Source: UBA5209 sp964625015
GTDB lineage: Bacteria; Patescibacteriota; Dojkabacteria; SC72
Assembly: GCA_964625015.1 (NCBI GenBank)
Contig: CAZUZI010000045.1
Location: 1-7,270, forward strand
DNA length: 7,270 nt
Reading direction: 5' to 3'
Below, one piece after another: positions 6,323 to 7,270 of this stretch. Within the stretch, counting starts at the first letter, position 1. Each line of letters starts with the position of its first letter. Below the pieces are notes generated by a model. The model searched no databases. It was not told the DNA's origin and saw nothing but the letters and a program-made list of their open reading frames with translations. The translations under genes and the position numbers were made by a program.

Positions 6323-6328
6323 CCTCCT
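6323..6328 (-). promoter_or_regulatory. Strong ribosome-binding site of the holin candidate
   Basis: A full AGGAGG consensus five bases before the ATG, in the 14 bases between the endolysin stop (TAA, 6334-6332) and the holin start. Strong initiation here suggests the protein is made in quantity. Confidence 0.75.
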
Positions 6329-6331
6329 TAT

Positions 6332-6715
6332 TTACGCTAATTGGAAGTGGCAGTAGTCGGGAGTTGCCCATCTACCACCCCATTCAAGGCCCACCGCCTC
6401 AGCGATGCGGCCAGCTTCTTCATAGTCCGCAACACCATCCTCATTAACATCAACTTTCACGTTCCAGTTCGGGATACCGTCCTTACAGATGGCAATGTCA
6501 AATGCCCTTCTCTTACTATGCATACTATTCCTGGTCCATGTCACTTTCTTCCCAGGTACCGTCCTGCCCTGAGCATACAACATATCTTGCTCTTCCTGAG
6601 AACGATAGGTACATGTTAAAATGAAAGGTACACAAGCCTCTCCCATCCTCGCTGCAAATGCAGCATACTTCACCTGCAACTCCTTCACCATGTCCTTTAT
6701 CGCTCTGCTTGCCAT
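6332..6715 (-). CDS. Endolysin: zinc peptidase of the M15 family (L-Ala-D-Glu / D-Ala-D-Ala type)
   Basis: A 127-residue soluble peptidase that would cut the peptide side chains of peptidoglycan. The M15 signature is complete: T-Y-R-S-x-x-E-Q with Arg38; S-M-H-S-K-R-R-A-F-D giving zinc ligands His66 and Asp73; and W-G-G-R-W...P-D-Y-C-H-F with acidic Asp120 and zinc ligand His123. Length and order match phage enzymes such as the T5 endolysin and Listeria Ply500. There is no signal peptide, so release depends on a holin. Residues 89-100 form D-V-N-E-D-G-V-A-D-Y-E-E, an exact EF-hand loop spacing. The ATG at 6715 overlaps the upstream stop as TGATG and follows GGAG at 6727-6724 by eight bases; a GTG at 6718 adds one residue and is an alternative. 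Which bond is cut cannot be told from sequence alone. Confidence 0.9.
   Translation of the reverse strand: MASRAIKDMVKELQVKYAAFAARMGEACVPFILTCTYRSQEEQDMLYAQGRTVPGKKVTWTRNSMHSKRRAFDIAICKDGIPNWNVKVDVNEDGVADYEEAGRIAEAVGLEWGGRWATPDYCHFQLA
6416..6451 (-). other. EF-hand-like calcium loop in the endolysin
   Basis: Twelve residues read D-x-N-x-D-G-x-x-D-x-x-E, the canonical calcium-binding loop pattern with all liganding positions filled (D89, N91, D93, D97, E100). It sits between the His66/Asp73 zinc ligands and the WGG...H123 motif, so calcium could shape the active-site side of the fold. Confidence 0.6.
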
Positions 6716-6717
6716 CA
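6713..6717 (-). promoter_or_regulatory. TGATG stop/start overlap before the endolysin
   Basis: The TGA of the single-span membrane protein (6717-6715) shares its A with the endolysin ATG (6715-6713), and GGAG is eight bases upstream inside the previous gene. Translational coupling of the two products is likely. Confidence 0.65.
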
Positions 6718-6948
6718 CTTCTTCTCCGGTGCTTCATACTTATAAAACCTTCTCACCTGATCGGACCGTATGTCATCCAGTGTTTTCTCAATCCTGCTGA
6801 GCGTTGCTTGTGTATGACTGTACTGCACTTCCAGCGTCGTTATCCTGCCGTGGTGATTCAGCAGGGCGAAGGATACATACGACATGATTGACACAACAAG
6901 GCCGATAATAACACCAACTTTGACCGTAATCCTCGTTTCGTCAGCCAT
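6715..6948 (-). CDS. Single-span membrane protein with coiled-coil tail, function unknown (holin/antiholin candidate)
   Basis: A 77-residue protein: a short polar start (MADETRITVK), one hydrophobic span ~11-30 (VGVIIGLVVSIMSYVSFALL), then a heptad-like helix ~35-66 (ITTLE, ATLSRIEKTLDDI) and a charged end P-E-K-K. No family is recognised. Placement directly before the endolysin and its membrane topology suggest a lysis role, either as holin, as antiholin to the two-span protein at 6159-6317, or as a membrane anchor for the coiled-coil neighbour. The start is uncertain: AGGAGG at 6964-6959 is four bases from a GTG at 6954 and ten from the ATG at 6948. The GTG junction (TAAC-GTG) mirrors that of the i-spanin, so 6954 is a fair alternative adding two residues. 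Confidence 0.75.
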   Translation of the reverse strand: MADETRITVKVGVIIGLVVSIMSYVSFALLNHHGRITTLEVQYSHTQATLSRIEKTLDDIRSDQVRRFYKYEAPEKK

Positions 6949-6955
6949 TGCCACG

Positions 6956-7264
6956 TTACCTCCTCAGCCACCAGAACAGACCACCTGATTGTTTCGCCTG
7001 AAGCTCTTTGATGAGCTTATCCTTATGCAAAATGACCTCTTCTTGTTTCAGATAATTCTGGTTCATCGCATCAATGGTCATCTGCTTCGCCTTGATCTCA
7101 CTTTCCAGTATCCCTATTCTTGTGTTCAGATGTTCGCACTCTGTCTTCCAGTCGATGATAGGGGTGATAAGGATATCTGCACACCGATTGTTAATGGCTT
7201 CCTGAATCTCCGGCATCTGTTTAACCAAATCAAAAGATACAAGCCCTTTCCCGTGGTTGGTCAT
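6956..7264 (-). CDS. Coiled-coil protein of unknown function
   Basis: A 102-residue protein not assigned to a family. The first ~38 residues are mixed (M-T-N-H-G-K-G..., then ADILITPIIDW); residues ~40-92 form a long charged helix with hydrophobic heptad spacing (HLNTRIGILESEI, MTIDAMNQNYL, VILHKDKLIKEL) that should be a coiled coil. It ends Q-S-G-G-L-F-W-W-L-R-R, an aromatic and basic tail that could lie at a membrane surface. It has no signal peptide or true membrane span. It precedes the lysis genes and may be a structural or lysis-linked factor. The ATG at 7264 is preceded by G-TA, so TAATG (7266-7262) could again be a stop/start overlap with a gene ending outside the window; only a few bases of that gene are present and no ribosome-binding site can be assessed. 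Confidence 0.72.
   Translation of the reverse strand: MTNHGKGLVSFDLVKQMPEIQEAINNRCADILITPIIDWKTECEHLNTRIGILESEIKAKQMTIDAMNQNYLKQEEVILHKDKLIKELQAKQSGGLFWWLRR
6959..6964 (-). promoter_or_regulatory. Ribosome-binding site of the single-span membrane protein
   Basis: AGGAGG is made by the last two Arg codons of the upstream coiled-coil gene, just before its TAA. It serves either the GTG at 6954 or the ATG at 6948. Confidence 0.7.
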
Positions 7265-7270
7265 TACTTC

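Noticed and set aside
6525..6737. 70-codon minus-strand frame overlapping the endolysin start
   Set aside because: The endolysin frame carries all M15 catalytic motifs; this alternative frame has no recognisable content.

Overview
The window is a piece of a tailed-phage genome (Caudoviricetes) or a prophage, read entirely from the minus strand. Transcription runs from high to low coordinates. The host is most likely Gram-negative, because the lysis cassette includes an overlapping inner-membrane/outer-membrane spanin pair (Rz/Rz1 type). No tRNA, rRNA, integrase, insertion sequence or CRISPR array is visible. Codon choice (ATA for Ile and AGA/AGG for Arg in the structural genes) argues against a close E. 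coli-type phage; the exact host cannot be read from this sequence.

Layout in transcription order. Positions 7264-6956: a 102-residue coiled-coil protein of unknown function. 6948-6715: a small single-span membrane protein with a coiled-coil tail. 6715-6332: an M15-type peptidase endolysin. 6317-6159: a 52-residue two-span holin candidate. 6157-5834: the i-spanin. 6033-5782: the o-spanin lipoprotein, overlapping the i-spanin in another frame. 5760-5443: a small beta-rich, probably virion-associated protein. 5428-182: a giant 1748-residue tail-spike/beta-helix protein. 182-1: the N-terminus of the large terminase subunit, cut by the window edge just inside its Walker A motif. Genes are packed with 0-24 bp gaps or overlap (TGATG, TAATG, TAAC-start junctions). 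No promoter or terminator is evident, so this looks like one late operon.

How they work together: the holin candidate(s) permeabilise the inner membrane, the endolysin cuts peptidoglycan and the spanin pair disrupts the outer membrane. The spike and the small protein upstream are host-contact parts of the virion, and the terminase packages DNA. Lysis genes close to terL recall T7-like late regions, but a full-length spike directly before terL and no visible small terminase subunit differ from T7.

Most notable points: the spike starts with a convincing Sec signal peptide and has 22 cysteines afterwards, several in close pairs; two jelly-roll-like modules sit inside its beta-helix; a ~300-residue unit is tandemly duplicated with a partial third copy; the endolysin carries a perfect EF-hand-like calcium loop; and isoleucine codon use changes sharply between the lysis genes and the spike/terminase side.
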